From an uncultured Erythrobacter sp. (GTDB taxonomy: Bacteria; Pseudomonadota; Alphaproteobacteria; Sphingomonadales; Sphingomonadaceae), in assembly GCF_947502395.1 (NCBI RefSeq), contig NZ_CANMZM010000001.1:1275643-1339642 (forward strand): 64,000 nt of DNA, read 5' to 3'. Under the pieces are notes generated by a model. It was not told the DNA's origin. It saw nothing but the letters and a program-made list of their open reading frames with translations, and did no database searches. Position numbers and translations under genes: made by a program. Below, in pieces: positions 45,129 through 53,860 of this stretch. How positions within the stretch are numbered: position 1 is the first letter of the stretch; each line of letters begins with the position of its first letter.

Positions 45129-45928
45129 CCCGGGACCACCCGCCGTGAGACGTAACGCAGGAACATTAGGGCAATCACAGACAAAACAAGGTTGAACACG
45201 AGCAAATAGGACAAATCATAGATCGGCGTAAACTTCGATCCGAAATACCCATCACGCACCAACTCCACCCCATGAACCATCGGCAAAAGCAGAACGATCT
45301 CTTGAAAGTTGCGCGGAAGCACCGAAACCAGGAATGCAGCGCCAGAAAGAGGAAACAAAAGATAAGAGAAGGGGTGCCAGAACTTGTTCACCAATTCGCT
45401 GAGATACGACGCGGTGCCCAGGAAAATGGCCAATGCGGCACCAAACCATGCTATCCCAAACCAACCCGTCGCCACCATCAATATGTCTTCAGGCGGTGAA
45501 ATCCACTCAATCGCGATAAAGAGCACTCCCAAAACAATGAAAGAGATAGAAGCACCTCCGACCTCAAGAAAAATTCTCGCAAGATAAATATCCAAAGGCT
45601 TGATGTTGCGATGGTATAAGAGCGCTGAGTCCGCCCTAATCGCGCCGATTGTCCGCCCTGGCAGGTTGCGCCATAGCAGCACGGTCGAATATCCGGTGAG
45701 AGCAAATGCAGCAATCGGAAGATCGCTCCCATGGATGCTCTTTGTCGCCGTCCATAGAGCGGTCACGCCCAGCGTGAACAGCATAGGCTCTACAAAGAGC
45801 CACAGGAATCCGATGTTATGCCGTCCATACCGCGTGATGACTTCACGGATAAGAAGAGCGCCTAATACACGCCCTTGGACCGTGAAACTCTCCTTCAACG
45901 GAGTCTTTCGGAGCGCCTCGGAGGACAT
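45125..45928 (-). CDS. kpsM: Capsule ABC exporter permease KpsM-like
   Basis: The protein has 267 residues and the usual length of KpsM/BexB/CtrC. It has an N-terminal cytoplasmic stretch, then six membrane helices, with GRHNIGFLWLFVEPMLFTLGV opening the first and the second half ending in RYVSRRVVPG. With the KpsT-type ATPase it forms the inner-membrane pump that exports a lipid-linked polysaccharide. The stop/start overlap with kpsE is TAATG (45928-45930) and the overlap with the ATPase gene is ATGA, so the exporter parts are translationally coupled in order. Confidence 0.94.
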   Translation of the reverse strand: MSSEALRKTPLKESFTVQGRVLGALLIREVITRYGRHNIGFLWLFVEPMLFTLGVTALWTATKSIHGSDLPIAAFALTGYSTVLLWRNLPGRTIGAIRADSALLYHRNIKPLDIYLARIFLEVGGASISFIVLGVLFIAIEWISPPEDILMVATGWFGIAWFGAALAIFLGTASYLSELVNKFWHPFSYLLFPLSGAAFLVSVLPRNFQEIVLLLPMVHGVELVRDGYFGSKFTPIYDLSYLLVFNLVLSVIALMFLRYVSRRVVPG

Positions 45929-47031
45929 TAGTCACGGTGCTCCCGCACACCGATCATCAGCATCGAAAGGACACCCCAAGCAAGAAGACCGAGCACAAAT
46001 GTCGCAATAATGCTGCGGATCCGCCTTGGCTGAAGAGCAAAGTCAGGAAGACTCGGATCTGAAATACGCTCCAGATAGGTTCGTTTGCGCCGTGCTTCGG
46101 CCTGGGCTTCCTGCAATGAAGCAAGCGCAATCGCCAACTGCTGCTCTGCAAACTCAGAATTCACAGCCAATTCCTGATATCCGACCATCGCGGCCGACAA
46201 AGACCCTTGACCTCCGGTCAGCCCCTCGCGTGTTTTTTCGATCTCGCTCTCGAGCTGGCGGATTTGTGTACGAAGAAACGGGATCTGTGAGGCTTCCGGA
46301 GTATAGGTTTGCAACTGGCGAAGTTGAGTCTTGGCCGCAATCAACTGATCCTGAAGCTTACCCACCATCTGTAAGCCGACTAGCGATTCTTGCGTGGGGT
46401 CAACGATCCGTTCAGCACCTCGATATTGCGCCAGTTCAAGCCTGGCAGAGCGCGCTTTGTCGGTTGCTTCGTCCACCTGCTCTTGCGCCAAAGCGATTGT
46501 GTCATCGCGTGAGCGTTCAGACAGGCTGTTGACCAGTTCTTCGGATTGGAGAAGCAGGCGCGAGTTGATTTCTCGAGCTTCGGCAGGATCATATGCGCTA
46601 ACCCGCAATGTCATGACCTGACCCGAAAGTCCTTCAGCAACTACAACTTTCCCGATGAAATACTGGTAGAGTTGCTCCTTGCTTTCCCCCCACAGTGCTC
46701 CGAACCGATCGAAAAAGAATATATTCGGATCGGTATAGGCATTTGCAACGAAACCATCCTGATCGGCATCTGCAAGAGCGCGGCGTGAGAGGATGTACTC
46801 GCTAATCGTGGCATTTCCTTCAGCAGCGCCAGCCGCACCACCAAGGCCAGCCTGACCCAACGCGGCGCGAAGGGGTGAGCCGGATTTCTCGGTCGGATTA
46901 CGCACAACAAAGCGGCTCTCCGAAATGTAAATGTCATTCGCCAACACACCGAAATACAAGATTGCGATGAGAGTCGGTACAATGACCGTTGCGATGAACA
47001 GCGGGTTGATGAATTTTAGACGGTCTAACAC
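45928..47031 (-). CDS. kpsE: Capsule export inner-membrane protein KpsE/BexC/CtrB family
   Basis: The protein has 367 residues with one membrane helix at each end (residues 10-33, IATVIVPTLIAILYFG; and 340-360, IATFVLGLLAWGVLSMLMIG). The long periplasmic middle is highly helical and rich in Gln and Glu coiled-coil (AQEQVDEATDKARSARLEL, RQLESEIEKTREG). Wzz-like YISESRFVVRNPTEKSG near residue 35 is typical of the polysaccharide co-polymerase family linked to ABC exporters. It bridges the inner-membrane pump and the outer-membrane channel. The gene overlaps the upstream glycosyltransferase by seven bases. Confidence 0.93.
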   Translation of the reverse strand: MLDRLKFINPLFIATVIVPTLIAILYFGVLANDIYISESRFVVRNPTEKSGSPLRAALGQAGLGGAAGAAEGNATISEYILSRRALADADQDGFVANAYTDPNIFFFDRFGALWGESKEQLYQYFIGKVVVAEGLSGQVMTLRVSAYDPAEAREINSRLLLQSEELVNSLSERSRDDTIALAQEQVDEATDKARSARLELAQYRGAERIVDPTQESLVGLQMVGKLQDQLIAAKTQLRQLQTYTPEASQIPFLRTQIRQLESEIEKTREGLTGGQGSLSAAMVGYQELAVNSEFAEQQLAIALASLQEAQAEARRKRTYLERISDPSLPDFALQPRRIRSIIATFVLGLLAWGVLSMLMIGVREHRD

Positions 47032-48245
47032 TCGACTTGTAATCTCTCGTTTGGCACCCGTTCGGCGCTAGCCAGGCCTTCTAGCCAGCTATCTATGATT
47101 GCAAAATGATTTTGCCAGGTAGGAGCGATGAAATGCTCCATCATGTTGAGTTGCCGATCACGCTCACTATCGGAGAAAGCAAAACGACAAATCGCCCGCT
47201 TCCATGCTGTTTCGTCGGCGACGTCTAGCAGCAATGGAATGCCTTGCCCAATCTCTTGGAAGCTGGGGATGTCATTTGCGATAACTGGAGTGCCAAGTTG
47301 TAAGGCCTCAACAACCGGCAGGCCATAGCCTTCGGCATGTGTAGGCATCAGCAGTGCACGCGAGCCAGCAAGCAAAGCACCGATCTGGCTATCATTGGCG
47401 GCGGTGTCAAAGCGCACCACTTTCGCAAGGCGCGGTCTTGAGCGGTAGGCCTCCATGACAGGGGCGCTCTGGGGGCTATCTTGGCCGACAATAACAAGTC
47501 GAGGACAAGAATCCCCGAACGCATCGATCAACTCATCCCAAACCCGAAACAATAGCTCATAATTCTTGCGGCGTTCAATCGTGCCGATGCACAGAAAATA
47601 GGGCTTATGCGCCTCAAATCTTTGCGCCTTTTCAGTTTGAGAATATGGTCGATTTGTAAAATCAGCGCCCGCAAGCGGCGCAACGGCGATTGGCGGAAGA
47701 TCAAGCCCGCGCTTTTCGGCAAACTTGGCGAGCTGAGCTTGGGTCGCACTCGTGTTGACGATCGCACCAGAGCCGTGTCGCAGAAGGCCGCGCACGCGCC
47801 CTAGATGGCGCCTTACGGCATGAGCGCTTGAAAGTCTTGGATGAGTCAGCGGGATTAAGTCATGTAAGAAATACACACTGCGCAAATTGCTCTTCTCCAC
47901 CCACTGATGGTGGGTGGGCAGATCAAAATCGGTATGGCTGGGATTGATATAGATCATCCCATCTCCAGGAATCCGAGACGGTGAACGTGTGAGAGCCAAT
48001 GGAGAGAACCTAACCAGCTTGGATCGAATGCCCGACGAAGGCTGCAACAGCATATCGAAGACTGCGTCGGAATCGCGCCTATTGAACACCTTGACCATAC
48101 CACGATGCTGCACGACAGCGCGCGCGCGGGTATGAAAGTGCCTAGCGTAGGCCTCACACACGCGGTCGATCCCGGTCGAGCGGCGCTTGGTCCAAGCTCG
48201 AGAAACGAGCCGCGTTGTATCAAGCAAGATATCCTGCGCAGTCAT
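47025..48245 (-). CDS. Glycosyltransferase family 4 (GT-B)
   Basis: The start chosen is the ATG at 48245 (406 residues, MTAQDILLDTTRLVSRAW...), which overlaps the cytidylyltransferase stop (ATGA); a longer reading from 48278 is less likely. The nucleotide-sugar half is FLCIGTIERRKNYELLFRVWDEL and LLMPTHAEGYGLPVVEALQLGTPVIANDIPSFQEI, a GT4 E7E motif. The N-terminal RSTGIDRVCEAYARHF resembles family members in capsule and exopolysaccharide loci. It probably extends the capsule glycan. It is the first glycosyltransferase after the inositol genes in the unit and so could act on an early intermediate. Confidence 0.9.
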   Translation of the reverse strand: MTAQDILLDTTRLVSRAWTKRRSTGIDRVCEAYARHFHTRARAVVQHRGMVKVFNRRDSDAVFDMLLQPSSGIRSKLVRFSPLALTRSPSRIPGDGMIYINPSHTDFDLPTHHQWVEKSNLRSVYFLHDLIPLTHPRLSSAHAVRRHLGRVRGLLRHGSGAIVNTSATQAQLAKFAEKRGLDLPPIAVAPLAGADFTNRPYSQTEKAQRFEAHKPYFLCIGTIERRKNYELLFRVWDELIDAFGDSCPRLVIVGQDSPQSAPVMEAYRSRPRLAKVVRFDTAANDSQIGALLAGSRALLMPTHAEGYGLPVVEALQLGTPVIANDIPSFQEIGQGIPLLLDVADETAWKRAICRFAFSDSERDRQLNMMEHFIAPTWQNHFAIIDSWLEGLASAERVPNERLQVEC

Positions 48246-49021
48246 GGCTGAACGTTCAATTCGCGACACCGCACCCAATCAGCCGCATCATTGCCAAGGA
48301 GAGAAAAGCCCTCATCGAGCAACCCCTGAGCCTGAGCATGGGCCGCCGGATCGTCTACATCCATCCACCAAGCATCGCCAATATCGAGCGTTGCCGCTCG
48401 ACCGCAATCGGCCAGTAATTGCATGCCGTCAGAAAGCGAACCCTGCTTACCCTGGCCGATCGCCTTGCCGATGGCCCCAGCCAACGCCGGCGTCGCCAAA
48501 AACGCTCCACAATCGACCGCATCGTATTGAGTAAGGTCCTTGCCAATACGGTTGATAAAGCCGTTTGCCCCCCTCTCAACCCAAGTCGCATCATCTGGAT
48601 CGATCAACGGGCTAATAATGCGTCGATCAATACCCAGTGTGACATCACGCCCGCCATCATCCGCACCTGCCAATCCTCGAAGGATGCATGATGAAAGAAG
48701 GTGATCACACATAACAAGAAGGTAATTGCCGGGCAGATAGCTCGCGCCCGCCATTACCGAAAAGCCATTGGGCTTTTCCCAATCCTCGACCCGCACTGTG
48801 ATAACATCAAGGTCAAGTCGAGAGCGCATTCCACCTACTGCCACCTCGACTGCCTCAGCATTGTAACCCGTGACCACGACCGCACGGGCCACCCCAGCGC
48901 TTGCCAGTTGACGAAGCGCGATCCCCAGGAGCGAAACCCCGTTGATCGTCGCAAGCGGCTTTGAAGGGAAGAGGTCACGCAACCTGCTTCCAAAGCCCGC
49001 AGCTAAAATGAGACCGTCCAT
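48242..49021 (-). CDS. Nucleotidyltransferase, likely inositol-1-phosphate cytidylyltransferase (IPCT-like)
   Basis: The protein has 259 residues. The signature is LILAAGFGSRLRDLFPSKPLA at the N-terminus (the loop that binds the nucleotide and the catalytic Lys), then VTGYNAEAVE. The metal-binding Asp region reads LLVMCDHLLS, followed later by NGFINRIGKDLTQYDAVDCGAFLA. This pattern matches sugar-phosphate nucleotidyltransferases, and the C-terminal half (DVDDPAAHAQAQGLLDE) resembles the IPCT branch. The strongest support is context: ino1 directly upstream and two CDP-alcohol phosphotransferases nearby. The expected product is CDP-inositol. A different sugar phosphate cannot be ruled out. Confidence 0.72.
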   Translation of the reverse strand: MDGLILAAGFGSRLRDLFPSKPLATINGVSLLGIALRQLASAGVARAVVVTGYNAEAVEVAVGGMRSRLDLDVITVRVEDWEKPNGFSVMAGASYLPGNYLLVMCDHLLSSCILRGLAGADDGGRDVTLGIDRRIISPLIDPDDATWVERGANGFINRIGKDLTQYDAVDCGAFLATPALAGAIGKAIGQGKQGSLSDGMQLLADCGRAATLDIGDAWWMDVDDPAAHAQAQGLLDEGFSLLGNDAADWVRCRELNVQP

Positions 49022-49065
49022 TGTCGATCCTATCGGGTTGGAAACCTAGCGCACCGCGCCTCAGA

Positions 49066-50169
49066 TTACTCGGCAGCTTCTGGCAAGCTGGTCTGATATT
49101 GATCCAGCAGACCGTTTGCGACGTCCTCGGGAATCTGCTCTGGCGGATGCTTGCAATAATAAGCTGACGGCAGTGTCAGCGCCCCACTCTCACCCCGATC
49201 AAGAGCCTGCTTACAAAAACGAATAGCATCTACGACACAGGCAGCAGCATTCGGGCTATCCTCAACCGATAAACGCAGCTCGAGGTTCATAGGCACCTCA
49301 CCCCACTGCGTACCTTCAACACGAAGAAAACAGACCTTGTTGTCTTTTTGCCAGGCGACATATTCTGATGGTCCGATGAGAATATTCTCATCCTCCAAAC
49401 GTTTGGCGAGCGCTGCTTGCACCGCCATCGTTTTAGACTCCTTCTTGTCACTCAACCGGTCACGGTCCAGCATGTTCATGAAGTCGGTATTACCGCCAGT
49501 GTTGAGCTGATAGGTGCGCTCAATTGAGGCACCGCGAGCAGCAAACAAGCTTGAAAGAGCCCGGTGAACAATAGTCGCACCGACCTGCGCCTTGATGTCA
49601 TCACCGACAATCGGCAGCCCCTTGGCCTTGAACCGAGCCTCCCACTGTTCGTCACTGGCAATAAACACGGGAATACAATTGACAACCGCACACCCAGCTT
49701 CGAGCGCGCAATCCATGTAGAACTCGGTCGCCCTCTGCGAACCAACAGGCAAGAAATTAACAAGAATGTCGGCCCGCGACTTGCGCAAGGCCTCGACAAT
49801 TTGATCCTTCGAAACCGCAGCGCTGTCGTCAGCAACCCTAAAGCCGCGTTCTCCAGCCTTCGTCATGTGCGCAGCGACGCCATCGAGAGCAGGACCGCGC
49901 ATGACCTTCGCCCCGGAAGGCGGCATATCTGGCTTGAAAACGGTCGTATTGTTGGGTGCAGAGAAAATCGCTTCGGAAAGATCTTTCCCGACCTTCCTGT
50001 CATCCACGTCAACCCCAAGTACGAATTCAATGTCAGAAACGGTGTACCCGCCCACAACTTCGCGAATCAACCCGGTGGTCGATTTGTTGGCCTTGTAAAA
50101 GGCGACACCCTGAATGAGGGAGCTTGCACAATTTCCCACACCGATGACTGCGACTCTAATCGAATGCAT
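49066..50169 (-). CDS. ino1: Inositol-3-phosphate synthase (Ino1)
   Basis: The protein has 367 residues, a length typical of the short bacterial/actinobacterial Ino1. The N-terminal NAD motif is VIGVGNCASSLIQGV. Family blocks follow: DVDDRKVGKDLSEAIF, PPSGAKVMRGPALDG, NFLPVGSQRATEFY, GDDIKAQVGATIVHRALSSLF and YQLNTGGNTDFMNMLDRDRLSDKKESKT with active-site Lys and Asp residues, then GPSEYVAWQKDNKVCFLR. It turns glucose 6-phosphate into myo-inositol 3-phosphate (same as 1L-inositol 1-phosphate series) with NAD. It is the first gene of the capsule unit, 44 bases before the cytidylyltransferase, supplying the substrate for CDP-inositol. Confidence 0.95.
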   Translation of the reverse strand: MHSIRVAVIGVGNCASSLIQGVAFYKANKSTTGLIREVVGGYTVSDIEFVLGVDVDDRKVGKDLSEAIFSAPNNTTVFKPDMPPSGAKVMRGPALDGVAAHMTKAGERGFRVADDSAAVSKDQIVEALRKSRADILVNFLPVGSQRATEFYMDCALEAGCAVVNCIPVFIASDEQWEARFKAKGLPIVGDDIKAQVGATIVHRALSSLFAARGASIERTYQLNTGGNTDFMNMLDRDRLSDKKESKTMAVQAALAKRLEDENILIGPSEYVAWQKDNKVCFLRVEGTQWGEVPMNLELRLSVEDSPNAAACVVDAIRFCKQALDRGESGALTLPSAYYCKHPPEQIPEDVANGLLDQYQTSLPEAAE

Positions 50170-50550
50170 TATACTTCCTAGAACACCCTTGAATACCGCG
50201 CGCTTTCACGCACTGCCTTTATGCCCCTCCCCTAGGCAACCACTTACTCGGACAAGCTGATCCCAAAGCACCACATCAACCTGCAGCAAAAGCCAGCTCT
50301 CTCCCGGGCCAAGACGTTTTGCAGAAAAGCAATATTACCTGAATTCTGCGTTCCACAATTTGTGCGCATGCACAACCATAAAAAGATCATTTTGGGGGAA
50401 ACCCGCGATAGCCTGACAGATTTGCCACATCCATCGATGTTGCATTTATCCGAATTGAAGTGCAGCGAGCCCCAAAGATTTGAGTGACGAAGAAAATATC
50501 TAAAAAGCCTCTCAGTCTGGATATTTGCCTTGGGAACGGAATGAGCCGAA
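50170..50550. other. Divergent intergenic region between ino1 and a glycosyltransferase gene
   Basis: The 381 bases are richer in A and T than the neighbouring genes and contain no supported reading frame or repeat. They probably hold the promoters of the minus-strand ino1-to-export-lipoprotein unit and the plus-strand glycosyltransferase. No individual promoter or operator site could be supported. Confidence 0.5.
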
Positions 50551-51672
50551 GTGTCAGTTATTTGCCTCGACTGCAGATACATAGGGGCCAAGCCAAGCGG
50601 TATTGGCGAGGTCACGTGGGCCTTGGCACATCATTTGCCAAAGCTTGCGCCCGAGCTCGATTTTCTGTTCTTGCGAAATCCTGAGAGGCAATCACCCTTG
50701 GTGTCAGCGCCAAATGTCACCGAAACTGTTGTAAAAAGCCCAGCAAATGGGCCCGCAACACTTTGGTGGCTTCCCAAAGTCGTGGACTTGGCAAATGTCG
50801 ATCTGTTCCACGCGCCTTTCAATATTCTGCCTGCCGGACTAACCATGAAGACGGTGACCACGATCCACGATATCATGTGGCTCACAAACCCTCGATGGTG
50901 CAATCCAAACCTCTACGGTCATATAGAGCGCAGATTTTACGCAACCGGCATCAAGCGCGCATTCGATCATTCGAACGCAATCGCCACAGTCAGCAGCGCG
51001 ACCAAGCGCGCGATCCTGAGTCAAAGGCCTGACATCGCGCGAAAAATTAAAGTAACTCTTTCCGGCGTGTCCGCCGAGTTTCGGAAAGTTGAAATCAGAG
51101 AAGAAACTCTGAGTTCAATTGGACTCAAGCACGGTCAGAAATTCATTCTCACCGCCGGGCAGTTCGCACCTTACAAGAACCATGAAGGCTCTATAAGGGC
51201 CTTTTCCAAGGCATTCGCCGACCGCGAAGATATTGACCTAGTCATGGTTCAACGGCGCAATGCGGGCGCAAACGAGCTGGTTTCCCTCACAAAACAACTA
51301 AATCTAAGTGAGAGAGTTCACTTTACGGATACCGTGAGCTTTACAACGCTGCTTCAGCTTTATTCCGGCGCTTTGGCTTTGCTTCACCCCTCTTTCTGCG
51401 AGGGATTTGGCAATCCTTTGGCCGAAGCCATGGCATGCGGTTGTCCAGTCATTACCAGCAACCAAAGTGCCATGCCCGAAGTGGTTGGAAATGCTGCCCT
51501 ACTCGTCAACCCAAATGACACGGACGAAATTGCAGGGGCGCTCACAAAAGTTGCGGAAGATGAGATAATCGCTGCCCGCATGAGTGAAAGAGGGTTGGAG
51601 CGTGCAAAAGAGCTTTGTTGGGAACGGTTTGCGAGAGCCAACCTAGATATCTACCGCGAGTTGTTGGCCTGA
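50551..51672 (+). CDS. Glycosyltransferase family 4 (GT-B)
   Basis: The protein has 373 residues from a GTG start (VICLDCRYIGAKPSGIGEVTWALAHHL). Donor-site features are LTAGQFAPYKNHEGSIRAF and LLHPSFCEGFGNPLAEAMACGCPVITSNQSAMPEV with the EGFGNPLAE E7E motif. No good Shine-Dalgarno sequence is visible, and the nearby ATG at 50541 is in another frame. The 3' end overlaps the convergent CDP-alcohol phosphotransferase gene by 22 bases. The leading NAxx/GxxGIxxV block is shared with the glycosyltransferase at 40372. It probably acts in capsule glycan assembly. Confidence 0.9.
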   Translation: MSVICLDCRYIGAKPSGIGEVTWALAHHLPKLAPELDFLFLRNPERQSPLVSAPNVTETVVKSPANGPATLWWLPKVVDLANVDLFHAPFNILPAGLTMKTVTTIHDIMWLTNPRWCNPNLYGHIERRFYATGIKRAFDHSNAIATVSSATKRAILSQRPDIARKIKVTLSGVSAEFRKVEIREETLSSIGLKHGQKFILTAGQFAPYKNHEGSIRAFSKAFADREDIDLVMVQRRNAGANELVSLTKQLNLSERVHFTDTVSFTTLLQLYSGALALLHPSFCEGFGNPLAEAMACGCPVITSNQSAMPEVVGNAALLVNPNDTDEIAGALTKVAEDEIIAARMSERGLERAKELCWERFARANLDIYRELLA

Positions 51673-52556
51673 TCCTGGATTCGTTGCGTGGCCGTACTCG
51701 CGGTCAGAATGGATACTGCCATCACGCAAGTGAGTCCAAGAGCCTCGAACACGAAGAAGTACAGCGGAGAGCCCGCAAGCATCGACAAACCGCAAACAAT
51801 AGTACGGAAATTTGCACTCAGCAGATAGGTTGATCTGAGCACAGGAATGGTTTCCGTGCGGATTATCAACCGCAAAGCATCTCTTTGCTCGTCATCAGAC
51901 TGTTCGACAAGGTGATCGACCTCGCGCCCTCCCGGAGCCAGAAGCTTGGCTAGAGCCATATAATAGATGGCAACACCACCGAGTATTCCGTTTGGCTGAT
52001 CGGATTGGCCGTCTGATACGCGCAACCACTTTGTGCCATAAACCCAATACTGATATTGGCGGCGCTGCACCTCATAATGGGCCGCTTGCACAATCCTGCC
52101 GATTCCGGCGCCAATTGCCAAACTCCAGGCCGCCCAGCCACCGATCTCTTCCATAAGCATAAAGCCTAGCGTCACATAGAGAACGATGTGCCCCGCATAA
52201 TCGCAAACCCCATCAATGATCTCCCCTCTCGCACTGGTCCGTCCGGTCAAGCGCGCAAGATCGCCGTCGGCCCCGTCAAAGACATGCCAGCTCATATGCA
52301 AGGCGAGGCCCAGTGCCAGCACAACCCAATTGTCAGCGAACCAATAAGCGACCGCAGCAGTTACGATCGCGACGCCACCCACGATCGAGACCATATTAGG
52401 AGTGACCGGCGTTGGTATTAACGCCTTGGCCAGCCGCATAGAGAGTGGGTGATAGACAGATCCGTTGAGCCAATCCTCGAGCTCGCTCGGACGACCCTGC
52501 GACACTCTCTCGCCTTGCGCAAAGGCCGACGCATCAGATGCCGAGTTTTCCCTCAT
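51651..52556 (-). CDS. CDP-alcohol phosphotransferase, membrane enzyme 1
   Basis: The protein has 301 residues. The CDP-alcohol phosphotransferase signature DGx2ARx8Gx3Dx3D is complete in FDGADGDLARLTGRTSARGEIIDGVCDYAG (near residues 95-123). About six membrane helices surround it, with the usual cytosolic N-terminal helix SVYHPLSMRLAKALIPTPVTPNMVS. Members of this family move an alcohol phosphate from CDP-alcohol to an acceptor; inositol ones make phosphatidylinositol or di-inositol phosphate. In this locus the donor is expected to be CDP-inositol or CDP-diacylglycerol; the sequence does not decide. It is divergent from the second enzyme. Confidence 0.88.
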   Translation of the reverse strand: MRENSASDASAFAQGERVSQGRPSELEDWLNGSVYHPLSMRLAKALIPTPVTPNMVSIVGGVAIVTAAVAYWFADNWVVLALGLALHMSWHVFDGADGDLARLTGRTSARGEIIDGVCDYAGHIVLYVTLGFMLMEEIGGWAAWSLAIGAGIGRIVQAAHYEVQRRQYQYWVYGTKWLRVSDGQSDQPNGILGGVAIYYMALAKLLAPGGREVDHLVEQSDDEQRDALRLIIRTETIPVLRSTYLLSANFRTIVCGLSMLAGSPLYFFVFEALGLTCVMAVSILTASTATQRIQDQANNSR

Positions 52557-52673
52557 TTGCTACGTGCCCGCTCCTTCCTGCGGCTCCCACTTGTCACCAA
52601 TTGCGATCAGCACTAGGCCTTGCGGTCATAATCCTCGGACGAGCCTAATCATCATTCTCGGAGCACATACGCT

Positions 52674-53741
52674 TTGGCAAGAGCAGTCCTGCTTTTCTCC
52701 AGTAATATGCACGCCAACCGCCTGGTCGCAGGGGTCCCGGCTGCTGTACGCGCGGCGCTGGCTCTATGCCAGAGCGAAGAATTTGCAAGCAGCGATGCGA
52801 TGATTGTCGCCGTTCCAGGCGGGTGGGAGGCCACTCCTTGGGCAAGGTCAGAGTTTGCAAGGCTTCTGCCCGACGTTCGCATTGCGATTGGCGACCCTTA
52901 CCAGGGCATTTTGCCGGAAGATTCCCCAGTTCTCGACGCCATTTCGGTGCTCTCAGGCGTGCCCGTTATCTTGACCAATCGCGAAGCGGTACAGCAATGG
53001 CTCGGCGAGCAGGAGCACGAATCCGCGCAAATCGCCAAATTGAGCGCTGTGAGTTCAGGCATTGTGAAGGCAACTGGTAAACCTTCTGATGGACTGGTCT
53101 CGCGCACTCTCAACCGGCCAATCTCTCGGGCGATTTCGCAGGTTCTATTGAAGTTTCCCGGCATCACCCCAATCCACGCAACAGGTCTCGCAGCTTTTAC
53201 GGCCATCTTGATGGCGGTGTGCCTGCTGTTTGGTGGCGCGAACGGGCTTATAGCAGGTGCTCTGCTCTTCCATGCAGCATCGGTCATCGACGGAGTGGAC
53301 GGTGAGATTGCCCGCGCAACCATGCGGTCCTCTGAATTCGGCGCGAAACTCGACACCATTACCGATGGGATCACCAACCTGGCATTCCTGAGCCTTGCGT
53401 CGCTAAACCTGTATTGGCAGGGGCAAGTGCAAGCGGCGACTTACGGCGCGATTGGGCTCGCACTTTTGGCAATCGGTCTTACCGCCCTTGGGCTACGCTC
53501 TATTTCCATGGGAGGGCCCTTCACCTTCGACGCGGTGAAAAACAACTTCAACGCGCGGCCCTCAAAGATCACCAATGCACTGGCTGCAATCACCTCGCGC
53601 GATGTCTATGCCGCTATTTTTGCTGTCACTTTCGCTCTGGGATTTGCGGAATGGATGCTGCTGATCTTTATGGGCTCTGTGGGAATTTGGCTGATGACGG
53701 TTCTGATTGTGTTGATGGAAACGCGCGCCCGGCGCAGTTAA
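52674..53741 (+). CDS. CDP-alcohol phosphotransferase with degenerate N-terminal nucleotidyltransferase-like region
   Basis: The start is a TTG at 52674 preceded by GGAG ten bases upstream; the frame is closed by a stop at 52629, and an internal ATG at 52707 lacks a ribosome site. The C-terminal 210 residues carry DGVDGEIARATMRSSEFGAKLDTITD, a perfect DGx2ARx8Gx3Dx3D motif, within membrane helices. The N-terminal 140 residues (ARAVLLFSSNMHANRLVAGVPAAVRAALAL...) resemble a worn nucleotidyltransferase domain without the GxGxRL loop. Fused IPCT plus phosphotransferase enzymes make di-myo-inositol phosphate in other organisms; this could be the fused form whose first domain was lost, with a separate IPCT nearby. 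Confidence 0.85.
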   Translation: MARAVLLFSSNMHANRLVAGVPAAVRAALALCQSEEFASSDAMIVAVPGGWEATPWARSEFARLLPDVRIAIGDPYQGILPEDSPVLDAISVLSGVPVILTNREAVQQWLGEQEHESAQIAKLSAVSSGIVKATGKPSDGLVSRTLNRPISRAISQVLLKFPGITPIHATGLAAFTAILMAVCLLFGGANGLIAGALLFHAASVIDGVDGEIARATMRSSEFGAKLDTITDGITNLAFLSLASLNLYWQGQVQAATYGAIGLALLAIGLTALGLRSISMGGPFTFDAVKNNFNARPSKITNALAAITSRDVYAAIFAVTFALGFAEWMLLIFMGSVGIWLMTVLIVLMETRARRS

Positions 53742-53860
53742 CTGCACCAAAGCAAGACAAAACTAACAAAACCAAACTATAAGGCCTTCCGCAATCACGG
53801 CGCACCCCAACGAAGGCGCGCCATACCTGATGAGATAGCGGTTAAGTCAAAGGGTTCTCA

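Noticed and set aside
51651..51672. Annotation conflict between the glycosyltransferase and phosphotransferase genes
   Set aside because: Both genes are real by domain content; a 22-base tail-to-tail overlap is acceptable.
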